Shown here in pieces: positions 1-8,608 of a stretch of DNA of 64,000 bases (the stretch's first letter is position 1; each line of letters begins with the position of its first letter). Source of the stretch: HGM04593 sp045654885. Its GTDB lineage: Bacteria > Bacteroidota > Bacteroidia > Bacteroidales > Bacteroidaceae. The stretch lies in NCBI GenBank assembly GCA_045654885.1, contig JAZOOF010000049.1:1-64000 (forward strand), written 5' to 3'. Position numbers and translations under genes: made by a program. The notes under the pieces were generated by a model that had not been told where the DNA came from, did no database searches, and saw nothing but the letters and a program-made list of their open reading frames with translations.

Positions 1-756
1 TGCGAGTACGCGCTCTTTCTTGTATGTACCTGCAACAGGGTGCTGGAAGCGTGTAGGGTTGGTTGAGTTACCTGTGATAGATACGTCAACGCCTTCCTTC
101 CACATGATGGCAACACCTTCGCGAACGTCGTCGGCACCGTAGCAACGTACCTTTGCGCGAGGACCGTCGCTGTAAGCGATTTCGCGTACAACCTTCAACT
201 CACCTGTGAAGTAGTCGAACTCTGTCTGTACATATGTGAAACCGTTGATGCGTGAGATAATCTGTGCAGCGTCCTTGCCAAGACCGTTCAAGATACAACG
301 GAGTGGCTCCTTGCGTACCTTGTCTGCCTTTGCAGCAATCTTGATGGCACCCTCGGCAGCTGCGAATGACTCGTGACCTGCGAGGAATGCGAAGCACTTT
401 GTCTCCTCGCGGAGAAGACGTGCTGCGAGGTTACCGTGGCCGATACCTACCTTGCGGTCGTCGGCAACTGAACCTGGGATACAGAATGCCTGCAAACCAA
501 GACCGATTGCCTCGGCAGCGTCAGCTGCGTTAGCGCAACCCTTCTTCAATGCGATGGCAGCACCTACAACGTAAGCCCACTTTGCGTTCTCGAAACAGAT
601 AGGCTGTGTCTCCTCACAAATCTTGTAAGGGTCGATACCATACTGCTCGCAAATCTCGTTAGCCTCTTCGATAGAAGCGATACCGTTCTCGTTAAGTACA
701 GCGAGGATCTGCTTGATACGACGATCCTGACTTTCAAATTTTACGGGTCTTATCAT
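1..756 (-). CDS. GGGtGRT protein, 3' end outside window
   Basis: The frame is open from ATG at 756 to the window edge, giving 252 visible codons; the C-terminus lies beyond base 1. The product resembles the GGGtGRT family, which is usually found beside a NifU-like scaffold, as here: the scaffold gene ends 14 bases upstream on the same strand. The visible part includes CFAFLAGHESFAAAEGAIK and several scattered cysteines. The exact reaction is not known to me; by association it may act in iron-sulfur or redox metabolism. The motif that names the family is not in the visible part, so the call rests on overall resemblance and context. Confidence 0.7.
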   Translation of the reverse strand, partial: MIRPVKFESQDRRIKQILAVLNENGIASIEEANEICEQYGIDPYKICEETQPICFENAKWAYVVGAAIALKKGCANAADAAEAIGLGLQAFCIPGSVADDRKVGIGHGNLAARLLREETKCFAFLAGHESFAAAEGAIKIAAKADKVRKEPLRCILNGLGKDAAQIISRINGFTYVQTEFDYFTGELKVVREIAYSDGPRAKVRCYGADDVREGVAIMWKEGVDVSITGNSTNPTRFQHPVAGTYKKERVLA

Positions 757-770
757 AGCTTGTTTCCTCC

Positions 771-1472
771 TTATTCTTTACGTGGGTCAATATACTTAAC
801 AGCACCTGCCTCCTCTGAGAAGCGGCCATAAGACTTTGTCAACTTCTTGACAGCCTCGTTGGCGTCTGTGCCCTTCTTGATCTCATCCATGAGCTGGCCG
901 AGGTTGATGAACTCGTAACCGCAGATTTCGTCGTTCTTGTCGAGAGCGAGGCGTGTGATGTAACCCTCGGCCATCTCCAAGTAACGTGAACCCTTTGCCA
1001 AAGTACCGTAGAGAGTACCTGTCTGGCTGCGGAGACCCTTACCCAAATCCTCAAGACCTGCACCGATAATCAAACCGCCCTCTGAGAAAGCTGACTGGCT
1101 GCGGCCGTAAACAATCTGGAGGAACAGCTCGCGCATTGCTGTGTTGATAGCGTCGCAAACAAGGTCAGTGTTCAAAGCCTCAAGAATAGTCTTGCCGGGG
1201 AGAATCTCAGAAGCCATAGCTGCCGAGTGAGTCATACCTGAACAACCGATTGTCTCAACAAGAGCCTCCTGGATGATACCGTTCTTGATGTTCAATGAAA
1301 GCTTACAAGCACCCTGCTGAGGAGCGCACCAACCAATACCGTGTGTGAAACCAGAAATGTCGGCAACCTCTTTAGCCTTGATCCACTTACCCTCTTCTGG
1401 GATTGGAGCAGGACCGTGGTTAGGACCTTTCTTCACAACACACATGTTTTCTACTTCGTGTGAATAAACCAT
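771..1472 (-). CDS. Iron-sulfur cluster assembly scaffold (NifU-like)
   Basis: The 233-residue protein resembles the NifU/IscU N-terminal scaffold fold, on which [Fe-S] clusters are built before transfer to client proteins. Candidate cluster-ligand cysteines are Cys49, Cys56, Cys77 (in ETIGCSGMTHSAAM) and Cys106. About 100 further residues after the fold carry no motif I recognise. The gene is first in a two-gene unit with the GGGtGRT gene. A clear promoter lies upstream at 1518-1548. There is no NifU C-terminal domain and no cysteine desulfurase nearby, so this is probably not the main Isc/Suf scaffold. Confidence 0.8.
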   Translation of the reverse strand: MVYSHEVENMCVVKKGPNHGPAPIPEEGKWIKAKEVADISGFTHGIGWCAPQQGACKLSLNIKNGIIQEALVETIGCSGMTHSAAMASEILPGKTILEALNTDLVCDAINTAMRELFLQIVYGRSQSAFSEGGLIIGAGLEDLGKGLRSQTGTLYGTLAKGSRYLEMAEGYITRLALDKNDEICGYEFINLGQLMDEIKKGTDANEAVKKLTKSYGRFSEEAGAVKYIDPRKE

Positions 1473-1517
1473 AATTTTTATATGTTTAAAATGTGAAACA
1501 TAGTCTCTTTCAGTTTG

Positions 1518-1548
1518 CGAAGATAACTAAAATAATGTCTTGAGCAAA
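1518..1548 (-). promoter_or_regulatory. Bacteroidota-type promoter of the NifU-like operon
   Basis: Read on the minus strand there is TTTG (1548-1545), a 19-base spacer, and TATCTTCG (1525-1518). This fits the Bacteroidota -33 TTTG / -7 TAnnTTTG promoter with one change. It lies about 45 bases before the start codon at 1472. Confidence 0.6.
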
Positions 1549-1696
1549 GGACGTGGCGGTTTTTTTGCATCCATTTTTGTGTTTGCCGATAAATTTATAC
1601 CGTTAAAGTATTTATTAACATAAATAGGGGGCTTGTTTGCCATTTTGTTCGTATCTTCGCAGATAGTTTTGTTTTATTTGATTTTTTTTTGAGTAT

Positions 1697-2407
1697 ATGA
1701 AGAGACTTTATAGTATTTTTTCTGTCGTTGCGGCAGCGGTCGTTCTATGGGCCTGCGGTCCGGCCGAGGTGGGGTATACACAGGAATTTACCCTTCAGGG
1801 ACTGTATACTGTCAACAAGGCCACGGTTGCTCCGGAGTTCAGTGATACAATGTTCTTTGTGCGTAATATTGATGAGTATGAACTGGAGACCGGTGACCGC
1901 GCGTTGCTGCTGTTGCACTACTATTACGATGCTTACAGCGGCAAGGCTCCGCAGTGGAACATCCGCGAGCTGATAAAGAAAATCCCTGTGTACAGCCTTT
2001 CAAGGAAGAGCGAGATTGATACTGCTGCATATGTCACACCTGTCACCGGTTTGCAGCCGTTGAATTTCTTCGGCGATTTTGAAACCTGTTCCTGGGTGTG
2101 GAAGGAGAAGCAGAATGTCTGCATCAAGTACAAGGGTGTTGAGAAAGATGCGTCGTTTGCAATGGCTGTGCGTGGTGTGAAGGATGGTTGTGTGGAACTT
2201 GACCTGTTCGTTGATGCCGAGAAGAGTGATGCCGAGGCTGTCAGTTTGCTGACATTCGACATCTCCGATATTGAAGATTACTTGAGCGATGAGGAGAGAA
2301 CCTCGCTCAACGATAGTGTTGTAACAAAAATATATCTTAAGCGTATGAAGAACGGTGTTCTCGAGGATTGGGCAATTCCGGGCAATGACATACGTCGTTT
2401 AAGATAA
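1697..2407 (+). CDS. NigD-like lipoprotein
   Basis: A 236-residue protein with an N-terminal lipoprotein signal ending in LWAC (Cys20), so probably anchored in the outer membrane. The remainder has the general layout of NigD-like proteins of Bacteroidales: an N-terminal OB-like part (GDRALLLLHYYYDAYSG) and a C-terminal beta-rich part. NigD-like proteins have no well-established molecular role. A possible -7 box TATCTTCG is at 1652-1659. The gene ends 22 bases before smpB and may be cotranscribed with it. The family assignment is moderate; the lipoprotein call is firm. Confidence 0.6.
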   Translation: MKRLYSIFSVVAAAVVLWACGPAEVGYTQEFTLQGLYTVNKATVAPEFSDTMFFVRNIDEYELETGDRALLLLHYYYDAYSGKAPQWNIRELIKKIPVYSLSRKSEIDTAAYVTPVTGLQPLNFFGDFETCSWVWKEKQNVCIKYKGVEKDASFAMAVRGVKDGCVELDLFVDAEKSDAEAVSLLTFDISDIEDYLSDEERTSLNDSVVTKIYLKRMKNGVLEDWAIPGNDIRRLR

Positions 2408-2429
2408 TGAAAATCCTGTATAGAGGGAT

Positions 2430-2891
2430 ATGGATAAGAGAGTACCAAACATAAACATAAAGAACAGACGTGCTTCGTTCGACTATATCTTTACCGAGAC
2501 CTTTACGGCCGGTCTGGTGCTGACGGGAACGGAGATAAAGTCGATAAGGCAGTCCAAGGCGAGCCTTGTCGACACCTACTGCACATTCATAAACAATGAG
2601 CTGTGGGTGAAGAACATGCACATTGCCGAGTATTTCTATGGGTCGTACAACAACCACTCTGCGCGCCGCGACCGCAAGCTGCTGCTCGACCGCAAGGAGC
2701 TGCGCAAGCTGCGACAGGCGGTGAAGAACCCAGGTTTCACAATTGTCCCCACGCGTCTGTTCATAAACGAGAAGGGTCTTGCCAAACTGGCAATTGCGCT
2801 TGCGCGAGGAAAACATGAGTATGACAAGCGCGAATCCATAAAGGAGCGCGACGACAAGCGCGAGATGGACCGCATAAGGCGGAATTTCTGA
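2430..2891 (+). CDS. smpB: SsrA-binding protein SmpB
   Basis: A 153-residue protein, the usual SmpB length. SmpB binds tmRNA and guides it into the A site of stalled ribosomes for trans-translation. The conserved start (NRRASFDYIFTETFTAGLVL, with GTEIKSIRQSKASL next) forms the OB barrel that holds the tRNA-like domain. The basic tail (KRESIKERDDKREMDRIRR) is the part that enters the decoding centre. No ssrA gene was seen nearby. A hairpin with a T-run follows at 2959-2992. Confidence 0.95.
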   Translation: MDKRVPNINIKNRRASFDYIFTETFTAGLVLTGTEIKSIRQSKASLVDTYCTFINNELWVKNMHIAEYFYGSYNNHSARRDRKLLLDRKELRKLRQAVKNPGFTIVPTRLFINEKGLAKLAIALARGKHEYDKRESIKERDDKREMDRIRRNF

Positions 2892-2958
2892 TTGAGAACC
2901 CTTTTGCTCTATCCTCGGGAGAGGGTAGAGTAAAATTCTATAATAAAGGATGGCCGTA

Positions 2959-2992
2959 GCGGTGCATTGCACCGCCATTATTTATTTTTTTT
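2959..2992 (+). terminator. Possible intrinsic terminator after smpB
   Basis: A 7-bp stem GCGGTGC/GCACCGC with loop ATT is followed by a T-rich run that reaches four bases before the metH start. It could end smpB transcription. Its closeness to the metH start would put it inside or against the metH leader. Confidence 0.45.
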
Positions 2993-2995
2993 GCA

Positions 2996-5728
2996 ATGAC
3001 AATTAAAGAAGCTTTAAAAGACAGAATGCTTGTGCTCGATGGTGCAATGGGTACCATGGTGCAGCGCTATGGGCTTGCCGAGGAGGATTTCCGCGGCACG
3101 TTGCTTGCCTCGCACAACAGGCAGCTCAAGGGCAACAACGATATCCTTGTGCTCACCCGCCCCGATGTCATCCGTGATATCCACACCCGCTACCTGGTAG
3201 CCGGTGCCGATATAATAGAGACCTCCACATTCAATGCCAACCGCATTTCGCAGGCCGAGTATGGGTGCGAGCACCTGTGTGCCGAGATTAACCGCACTGC
3301 TGCAACGATGGCGCGTCAGTTGGCCGACAGCTTCTCAACTCCCGAGAAACCCCGTTTTGTGGTGGGCTCGGTGGGCCCCACAAGCCGCACCTGTTCCATC
3401 AGCCCCGATGTCGAGAATTCCGCGCAGAGGAACATTACTTTCGATGAGCTTGCCGATGCATATCTTGAGCAGATGGTTGCACTCATTGAGGGTGGGGTGG
3501 ATGCGCTGTTGTGCGAGACAATCTTCGATACCCTTAATGCCAAGGCTGCGCTTTATGCGGCCGATGAGGCTTGCGCCGTGGCCGGGCGCGAGGTGCCTGT
3601 TATGCTCTCCTTTACCATTGCCGACAAGCAGGGACGCATACTCTCGGGGCAGACAATTGAGGCCTTCCTGGCATCGGTTGCAGGCCGCAACCTGTTGTCT
3701 GTAGGCCTTAACTGCTCTTTTGGTGCAAGGGAGATGAAACCTTTCCTCAAGCGCCTGAGCGAGATAGCTCCCTATTATGTTAGTGTCTACCCCAATGCCG
3801 GCTTGCCCAATGAACTTGGCGGCTATGACCAGACACCGCAGGAGATGGCGGAGATTGTACGCGAATACATTGACGAGGGGCTTGTGAACATTGTGGGCGG
3901 ATGCTGTGGTACAACCGATGAGTATATTGCCCTGTTTCCGTCTATGGTTGATGGCGTGAGCCCCCGTGTTCCGGTGCAGAAGCCAGCCGAACTGTGGCTC
4001 TCGGGTCTTGAGCGCCTGGTGGTCAACAGCAACATGAATTTTATAAATGTTGGCGAGCGTTGCAATGTGGCGGGTTCGCGCAAGTTCCTGCGCCTGATAA
4101 ACGAGAAAAAGTATGACGAGGCACTGGATATAGCCCGCAAACAGGTTGAGGACGGCGCGCAGCTCATAGACATAAACATGGACGACGGCCTGCTTGACGC
4201 CAAGGCCGAGATGACAACATTCCTAAACATGCTTGCCGGGGAACCCGACATTGCCCGCGTGCCGGTGATGGTCGATTCGTCGGACTGGGATGTTATACGT
4301 GCCGGCCTCAAGTGCGTGCAGGGACGTGCCGTTGTAAACTCCATCTCCTTGAAGGAGGGCGAGGCTCTCTTTGTGGAGCGTGCCATTGAGGCGCGCCGTC
4401 TTGGTGCGGTGGTTGTGGTAATGGCCTTTGACGAGCAGGGGCAGGCGACAACCTATGAACGCAAGATTGAGGTTTGCGCCCGTGCCTTTGAACTGTTGAC
4501 AAAGAGGGCCGGTTTCGAGCCTTATGAAATAATTTTCGACCCCAACATACTTGCCGTGGCGACGGGCATTGATGAGCATGCAGCCTATGGCATTGACTTC
4601 ATTCGTGCCTGTGCATGGATAAAGGAGAACCTTTGCGGTGCACACATAAGTGGTGGCGTGAGCAACCTCTCGTTCTCGTTCCGTGGCAACAACTATGTGC
4701 GCGAGGCACTGCATGCAGTGTTCCTCTATCATGCGATAGCTGCGGGAATGGATATGGGCATTGTGAATCCGCAGACAGCCGTGCAGTATGACGATATTCC
4801 GTTGCCTTTGCGCGATGTTCTTGAGGATGTTGTGCTAAACCGTGATACCGCAGCCACTGAGCGTCTCATTGCAATGGCTGGCGAACTCAAGGAACAGGGT
4901 TCTGCAGTACAGCAGACTGCCGATGATGCTTGGCACGAACTGCCGGTGGAGAAACGCCTTGAGTGGGCATTGCTGAAGGGTGTTGGCGAGCATCTTGCCG
5001 TTGACATTGACGAGGCGGTTGCAAAATATGGCACTGCAGTAGATGTTATCGGCGGTCCGCTCATGGATGGTATGGCAGTGGTGGGTGAGCTCTTTGGCCA
5101 GGGTAAACTGTTCCTGCCCCAGGTAGTCAAGGCTGCCCGTACAATGAAGCAGGCTGTCACTCTTCTGCAACCGCTTATTGAGCAGTCGAAGAGCAATGCC
5201 GCCCAATCGGCCGGCAGGGTGCTTGTGGCAACCGTAAAGGGCGACGTGCACGACATTGGAAAGAACATTGCAACCGTTGTTATGGGGTGTAACGGCTACG
5301 AGGTCATTGACCTTGGTGTGATGGTTGCTCCCGAGGTTATTGTTGCAACTGCGATAGAGAAAAAGGTGGATATTGTTGCTCTCAGCGGACTCATTACACC
5401 GTCACTTGAGGAGATGATAACCGTTGTAAAGGAATTGAAGAACGCGGGTGTAAATGTTCCTGTTATGATTGCCGGCGCAACAACAAGCCCATTGCACACC
5501 GCCTTGAAGATTGCTCCTGCCTACGATGGTGCTGTTGTGCACGTGAAGGATGTGTCGCAGAACGTTGTCGTGGCAGCCGAACTGCTTGGCGGCGATGAGC
5601 GCCGCGAGGCTTTTGTGGCTGCACTCAAGGAGTCGCAGGATGCTATGCGCGAGGGTGCAGCGCAGAAAATTTCAGCGCCATTGCGTTCGCTCGATGAGGC
5701 ACGTGCGAACAAACCCAATCTCTTTTAA
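2996..5728 (+). CDS. metH: Cobalamin-dependent methionine synthase without reactivation domain
   Basis: A 910-residue 5-methyltetrahydrofolate-homocysteine methyltransferase, the last step of methionine synthesis. Domains in order: homocysteine-binding barrel (about 1-315) with zinc ligands Cys240 (GLNCSFG) and Cys303/Cys304 (GGCCGTT); pterin-binding barrel (about 340-600, NFINVGERCN); cobalamin cap (about 640-730); B12-binding Rossmann domain (about 740-870) with DVHDIG, His752 being the cobalt ligand. The C-terminal AdoMet-dependent reactivation domain of E. coli MetH (about 1227 residues) is absent. The protein ends cleanly with ANKPNLF, so this looks like the normal short Bacteroidales form and not a broken gene. 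Only about 100 bases precede the gene and no cobalamin riboswitch is evident. Confidence 0.93.
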   Translation: MTIKEALKDRMLVLDGAMGTMVQRYGLAEEDFRGTLLASHNRQLKGNNDILVLTRPDVIRDIHTRYLVAGADIIETSTFNANRISQAEYGCEHLCAEINRTAATMARQLADSFSTPEKPRFVVGSVGPTSRTCSISPDVENSAQRNITFDELADAYLEQMVALIEGGVDALLCETIFDTLNAKAALYAADEACAVAGREVPVMLSFTIADKQGRILSGQTIEAFLASVAGRNLLSVGLNCSFGAREMKPFLKRLSEIAPYYVSVYPNAGLPNELGGYDQTPQEMAEIVREYIDEGLVNIVGGCCGTTDEYIALFPSMVDGVSPRVPVQKPAELWLSGLERLVVNSNMNFINVGERCNVAGSRKFLRLINEKKYDEALDIARKQVEDGAQLIDINMDDGLLDAKAEMTTFLNMLAGEPDIARVPVMVDSSDWDVIRAGLKCVQGRAVVNSISLKEGEALFVERAIEARRLGAVVVVMAFDEQGQATTYERKIEVCARAFELLTKRAGFEPYEIIFDPNILAVATGIDEHAAYGIDFIRACAWIKENLCGAHISGGVSNLSFSFRGNNYVREALHAVFLYHAIAAGMDMGIVNPQTAVQYDDIPLPLRDVLEDVVLNRDTAATERLIAMAGELKEQGSAVQQTADDAWHELPVEKRLEWALLKGVGEHLAVDIDEAVAKYGTAVDVIGGPLMDGMAVVGELFGQGKLFLPQVVKAARTMKQAVTLLQPLIEQSKSNAAQSAGRVLVATVKGDVHDIGKNIATVVMGCNGYEVIDLGVMVAPEVIVATAIEKKVDIVALSGLITPSLEEMITVVKELKNAGVNVPVMIAGATTSPLHTALKIAPAYDGAVVHVKDVSQNVVVAAELLGGDERREAFVAALKESQDAMREGAAQKISAPLRSLDEARANKPNLF

Positions 5729-5762
5729 AAACAGTAAATTGAAGAATAATAAATAAAATACT

Positions 5763-6395
5763 ATGGAATCGTTGATACAATTTTGTCTTGACCACTTGAA
5801 TTACTGGACAGTGACGCTATTTATGGCTATTGAGAGCTCATTTATTCCTTTCCCCTCGGAGGCTGTTGTTCCTCCTGCTGCATGGAAAGCAGCCGTTAGC
5901 GGCGAAATGAATGTTGTTCTTGTTGTTGTGTTTGCAACCCTTGGCGCACTCATAGGTGCATTCGTCAACTACTATCTTGCAGTGTGGCTGGGTCGTCCCA
6001 TCGTCTACAAGTTCGCCAACAGCCGTTTGGGGCATATGTGTCTCATTGACGAGGCCAAGGTGCAGCATGCCGAGAGCTATTTCGACAAGCATGGTGCCGT
6101 GTCTACATTTGTGGGCCGCCTTGTTCCCGCTGTGCGTCAGCTCATTTCAATACCGGCGGGTCTTGCCCGCATGAGCCTTGGCCGCTTTGTGCTCTATACA
6201 TCATTGGGCGCCGGAGTATGGAATGCAATCCTTGCAGCGCTCGGTTACTATATGGCATCAATTCCCGGCCTGCAGACCGAGGAGGCCGTGATGAACAAGG
6301 TCAAGGAGTACAGCAGCGAGATTGGCATTGTCTTCATTGCTCTGGCAGTGTTTGTCGTTGCCTATCTTGCATATAAGGGATTGAAGAAGAAATAA
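5763..6395 (+). CDS. DedA family membrane protein
   Basis: A 210-residue integral membrane protein of the DedA/SNARE-associated family, thought to act as lipid flippases or transporters linked to envelope homeostasis. The family signature is visible as GRLVPAVRQLISIPAGLARM (about residues 119-138), after an N-terminal re-entrant region with acidic Glu and the sequence SSFIPFPSEAV. Four to five hydrophobic segments are seen. It lies 34 bases after metH on the same strand and may be cotranscribed. A strong hairpin ends the unit at 6419-6450. Confidence 0.88.
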   Translation: MESLIQFCLDHLNYWTVTLFMAIESSFIPFPSEAVVPPAAWKAAVSGEMNVVLVVVFATLGALIGAFVNYYLAVWLGRPIVYKFANSRLGHMCLIDEAKVQHAESYFDKHGAVSTFVGRLVPAVRQLISIPAGLARMSLGRFVLYTSLGAGVWNAILAALGYYMASIPGLQTEEAVMNKVKEYSSEIGIVFIALAVFVVAYLAYKGLKKK

Positions 6396-6418
6396 ATTTG
6401 TACTATATGCATGAAAAT

Positions 6419-6450
6419 GTTTGAAGCACCTCCCGGGAGGTGCTTCAAAC
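6419..6450. terminator. Bidirectional terminator hairpin
   Basis: A perfect 16-bp inverted repeat (GTTTGAAGCACCTCCC and its complement) sits between the convergent DedA and SIMPL genes, followed on the plus strand by GTTTTATTT. It probably ends both transcripts. Confidence 0.75.
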
Positions 6451-6453
6451 GTT

Positions 6454-7182
6454 TTATTTGAGTTCGTATTTCACTGTTGTAACCACTCGTATGTTCTTTA
6501 TCTGTGGCGTTGTCTCGTCGCTTGTTATGCTGAACTGTCCTTGCGTGGCCTGTTTTATGTTACCCAGCCTGCTGCCCGAGTCATCGGCGAATTTCTGTGC
6601 CACGGCACGTGCATTGCGTGTGGCCTCTTCAACCATAGCGGGCTTTATATCGTTCAGTGCCGTGTATTCGAACTGGGTCTGGTAGTTGTACTCGTCACTG
6701 ATGATTACCCCGTCCTTCATCAGTTCAATCTGCCTTCCCATCAGTTCCATAACCTTCTCTACCTGTGGCGAGATGACGGTTATCACCGCCTCGGCCTGGT
6801 AGCGGAACTTTATATTGTCGGGGATGTAGCTCTGTGCAAGGCGGTCGGTGACAGCCGGTGCCGAAATGACAATCTCCTCGTCGGTTATTCCGCCCTCTCT
6901 TATGAACGATAGAACAATCTCCCTGTTCTTCTCAATCTCGTCATACAACTGTTGCATGTCGTTGCTCACGCATTTGTAGGGTAGTGCCCACACAACCCTG
7001 TTTGCCATCACCTCGCGCTCGGCAAGGCCCTTGACGGTTACATACTGCTCCTGGTTGGCTATTTTTGTAAGGCCTTTTGAAACGAATAATCCCAATAGGG
7101 CAAGGCCTGCTGCTATTGCAATGCTTGGCAGCAACATCCTGCAGCAGTGGCATTTACTCTTCTCGCAATTTTCCATAATCAT
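6454..7182 (-). CDS. SIMPL domain protein
   Basis: A 242-residue protein with a cysteine-rich N-terminus (CEKSKCHCC), one transmembrane helix (about 17-37) and a SIMPL/DUF541 domain covering the rest, so the domain should face the periplasm. The function of bacterial SIMPL proteins is unclear; some are linked to oxidative or envelope stress. The frame's ATG overlaps the stop of the upstream glycosyltransferase-like gene (ATGA), which suggests translational coupling; an ATG two codons further on is an alternative start. Confidence 0.75.
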   Translation of the reverse strand: MIMENCEKSKCHCCRMLLPSIAIAAGLALLGLFVSKGLTKIANQEQYVTVKGLAEREVMANRVVWALPYKCVSNDMQQLYDEIEKNREIVLSFIREGGITDEEIVISAPAVTDRLAQSYIPDNIKFRYQAEAVITVISPQVEKVMELMGRQIELMKDGVIISDEYNYQTQFEYTALNDIKPAMVEEATRNARAVAQKFADDSGSRLGNIKQATQGQFSITSDETTPQIKNIRVVTTVKYELK

Positions 7183-7928
7183 ATGTTTTTAGGGTTTCCC
7201 AATACGTCGTCAAGGTTGGCGCGTTCAAAAATCTCGAGCTTGCCGCCACGTGTGGCATTGTAGATTTTTACACCCTGTCTGTCACAAACTTCTCTTGCAC
7301 GGGAATAGGCCAACAGGTTTGTGTCTACCTCGGGGGCTGCGTAGCTGCGGCCGCTGTTGAAGAGGCGCGGGTCGAAATAGCTCTCCTGTGTGATAACGCT
7401 GTTGCCGCTCGAATAGTTGCAGTCGACACCAATGAGGTATATCTCCTTGAATCCCATGTATGCTGCGAACTGTATCATGGAGTATGTCACTGTCTGGCCG
7501 CTGTAAACAACTTTGTCAATCTCATTTGAGAAACCTATTGGCTTCTGCCGGAACAGCATGTTGTAGTATGTGACACCCTTTATGTGGTACCGGCTTGCGT
7601 AGTGTGCCTTTACAAAGCGGTTTCCTTTGTATGCGGCAATCTCCTCCTTGTTGTCGATGATAATCTTGTTGTCCTGTGCAAAATAGTATGTCGGGGTGAA
7701 TGGGATTTCACCGAACAGTTTTATGAGCGAGTTGCAGGCAAAGGTTGTCTCGCCAAGCTCCATCAGGCGCCTCAGGTCACTGTTCCTCAGGCTTGGCCCG
7801 TTGCCGATGATGAAGCAGCGGCCGCTGTGCTTGCCTTTAAGGGAACGCAAGCGCTTGCGGCTACCAACCAGCAGCGTACCGTAGAGGTAGTTCATTGTGT
7901 CCCAGCATTTTTGCCATGTCTTGCCCAT
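7179..7928 (-). CDS. Glycosyltransferase-like protein (DUF115/MptE-like or GT42-like)
   Basis: A 249-residue protein with CFIIGNGPSLR near residue 37 and GFKEIYLIGVDCNY near residue 165. These motifs are shared by the MptE-like DUF115 family and by GT42 sialyltransferases such as Campylobacter Cst proteins. The gene is followed by SIMPL with a 4-base overlap and is preceded by a CMP-sugar synthetase gene (23 bases away) and an arabinose-5-phosphate isomerase gene. From that context I infer a transferase using a CMP-activated ulosonic acid to decorate a surface glycan. A pterin-kinase role is unlikely. No signal peptide is seen, so it should be cytoplasmic. Confidence 0.6.
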   Translation of the reverse strand: MGKTWQKCWDTMNYLYGTLLVGSRKRLRSLKGKHSGRCFIIGNGPSLRNSDLRRLMELGETTFACNSLIKLFGEIPFTPTYYFAQDNKIIIDNKEEIAAYKGNRFVKAHYASRYHIKGVTYYNMLFRQKPIGFSNEIDKVVYSGQTVTYSMIQFAAYMGFKEIYLIGVDCNYSSGNSVITQESYFDPRLFNSGRSYAAPEVDTNLLAYSRAREVCDRQGVKIYNATRGGKLEIFERANLDDVLGNPKNI

Positions 7929-7951
7929 AACTGTTGCTCTTGGGAAGGGTT

Positions 7952-8593
7952 TTACTTGTCGGACAATACTCTTGCTGCAAATTCAAAATCCTCGGGGTTG
8001 TCAATGTCTATGCCTTCAATAGGGTCGACAATGGCCATGTAGGGATTTTCGCCTATGCGCTGGTGTGCAACTGTCCACACCTCTTTCTTGAAGATATAGA
8101 ACGCGCTTGTCTCGAAATATACGGGTTCAATGGTCTGTGTGCGTGGAATCTCCTTCAGACTGTAGTTGAGCGGAGCACCTTTGTACCATGCGAATGTCTG
8201 CACCTTCTGTGCACTGAATGCCGAGTCGTGGCCGCCAACGGTAACCTCTCTTACGGCATTCTCAATTGTTGCAGCCTTTATAAACGGCGATGTAGTGTGG
8301 GCGAGTATATACACATCGGCATCCACCTCCTTTGTGAAAGCGTCATATATCTCCTCTCCTAATGTCTCGTCGCGGTCGAGCCATTCGTCGCGCCTGAGGA
8401 ACCTGACACCTTGTGGTAACAGTGGGATAATCTCCTCGCTGCTGCAATATACATACACCTCATCAATGGACGCTATGCCGGCCAGTGTGTCGAGTATATA
8501 CTGCAGTAACGGCTTGTCGCCAAGCATTTTCAGGTTCTTGCCTACAACGCGTTTGCTGTTCAGTCTTATGGGTACAAATGCTACAGTCTTCAT
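7952..8593 (-). CDS. Acylneuraminate/ulosonate cytidylyltransferase family protein
   Basis: A 213-residue nucleotidyltransferase of the NeuA/KdsB family, which activates ulosonic acids (sialic, legionaminic or Kdo-like) with CTP to CMP-sugars. The N-terminal CTP-binding motif is PIRLNSKRVVGKNLKMLGDK, and HTTSPF (about residue 96) and YFETSAFYIF also fit the family. The substrate cannot be read from the sequence. The neighbour upstream makes arabinose 5-phosphate, the Kdo precursor, which favours a Kdo-like sugar. No NeuB- or KdsA-type condensing enzyme is in the window. Confidence 0.78.
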   Translation of the reverse strand: MKTVAFVPIRLNSKRVVGKNLKMLGDKPLLQYILDTLAGIASIDEVYVYCSSEEIIPLLPQGVRFLRRDEWLDRDETLGEEIYDAFTKEVDADVYILAHTTSPFIKAATIENAVREVTVGGHDSAFSAQKVQTFAWYKGAPLNYSLKEIPRTQTIEPVYFETSAFYIFKKEVWTVAHQRIGENPYMAIVDPIEGIDIDNPEDFEFAARVLSDK

Positions 8594-8608
8594 GGTGTGG
8601 TTCTTTTT

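Noticed and set aside
1839..2262. Genes antisense to the NigD-like lipoprotein
   Set aside because: These frames are shadows of the plus-strand gene, without domains or start signals.
2892..2995. Cobalamin riboswitch before metH
   Set aside because: Only about 100 bases are available and they hold a terminator-like hairpin; no B12-box-like sequence was seen.
2996..5728. Truncation of metH by frameshift
   Set aside because: The end is a natural-looking C-terminus and the following sequence holds a complete DedA gene with no remnant of the activation domain.
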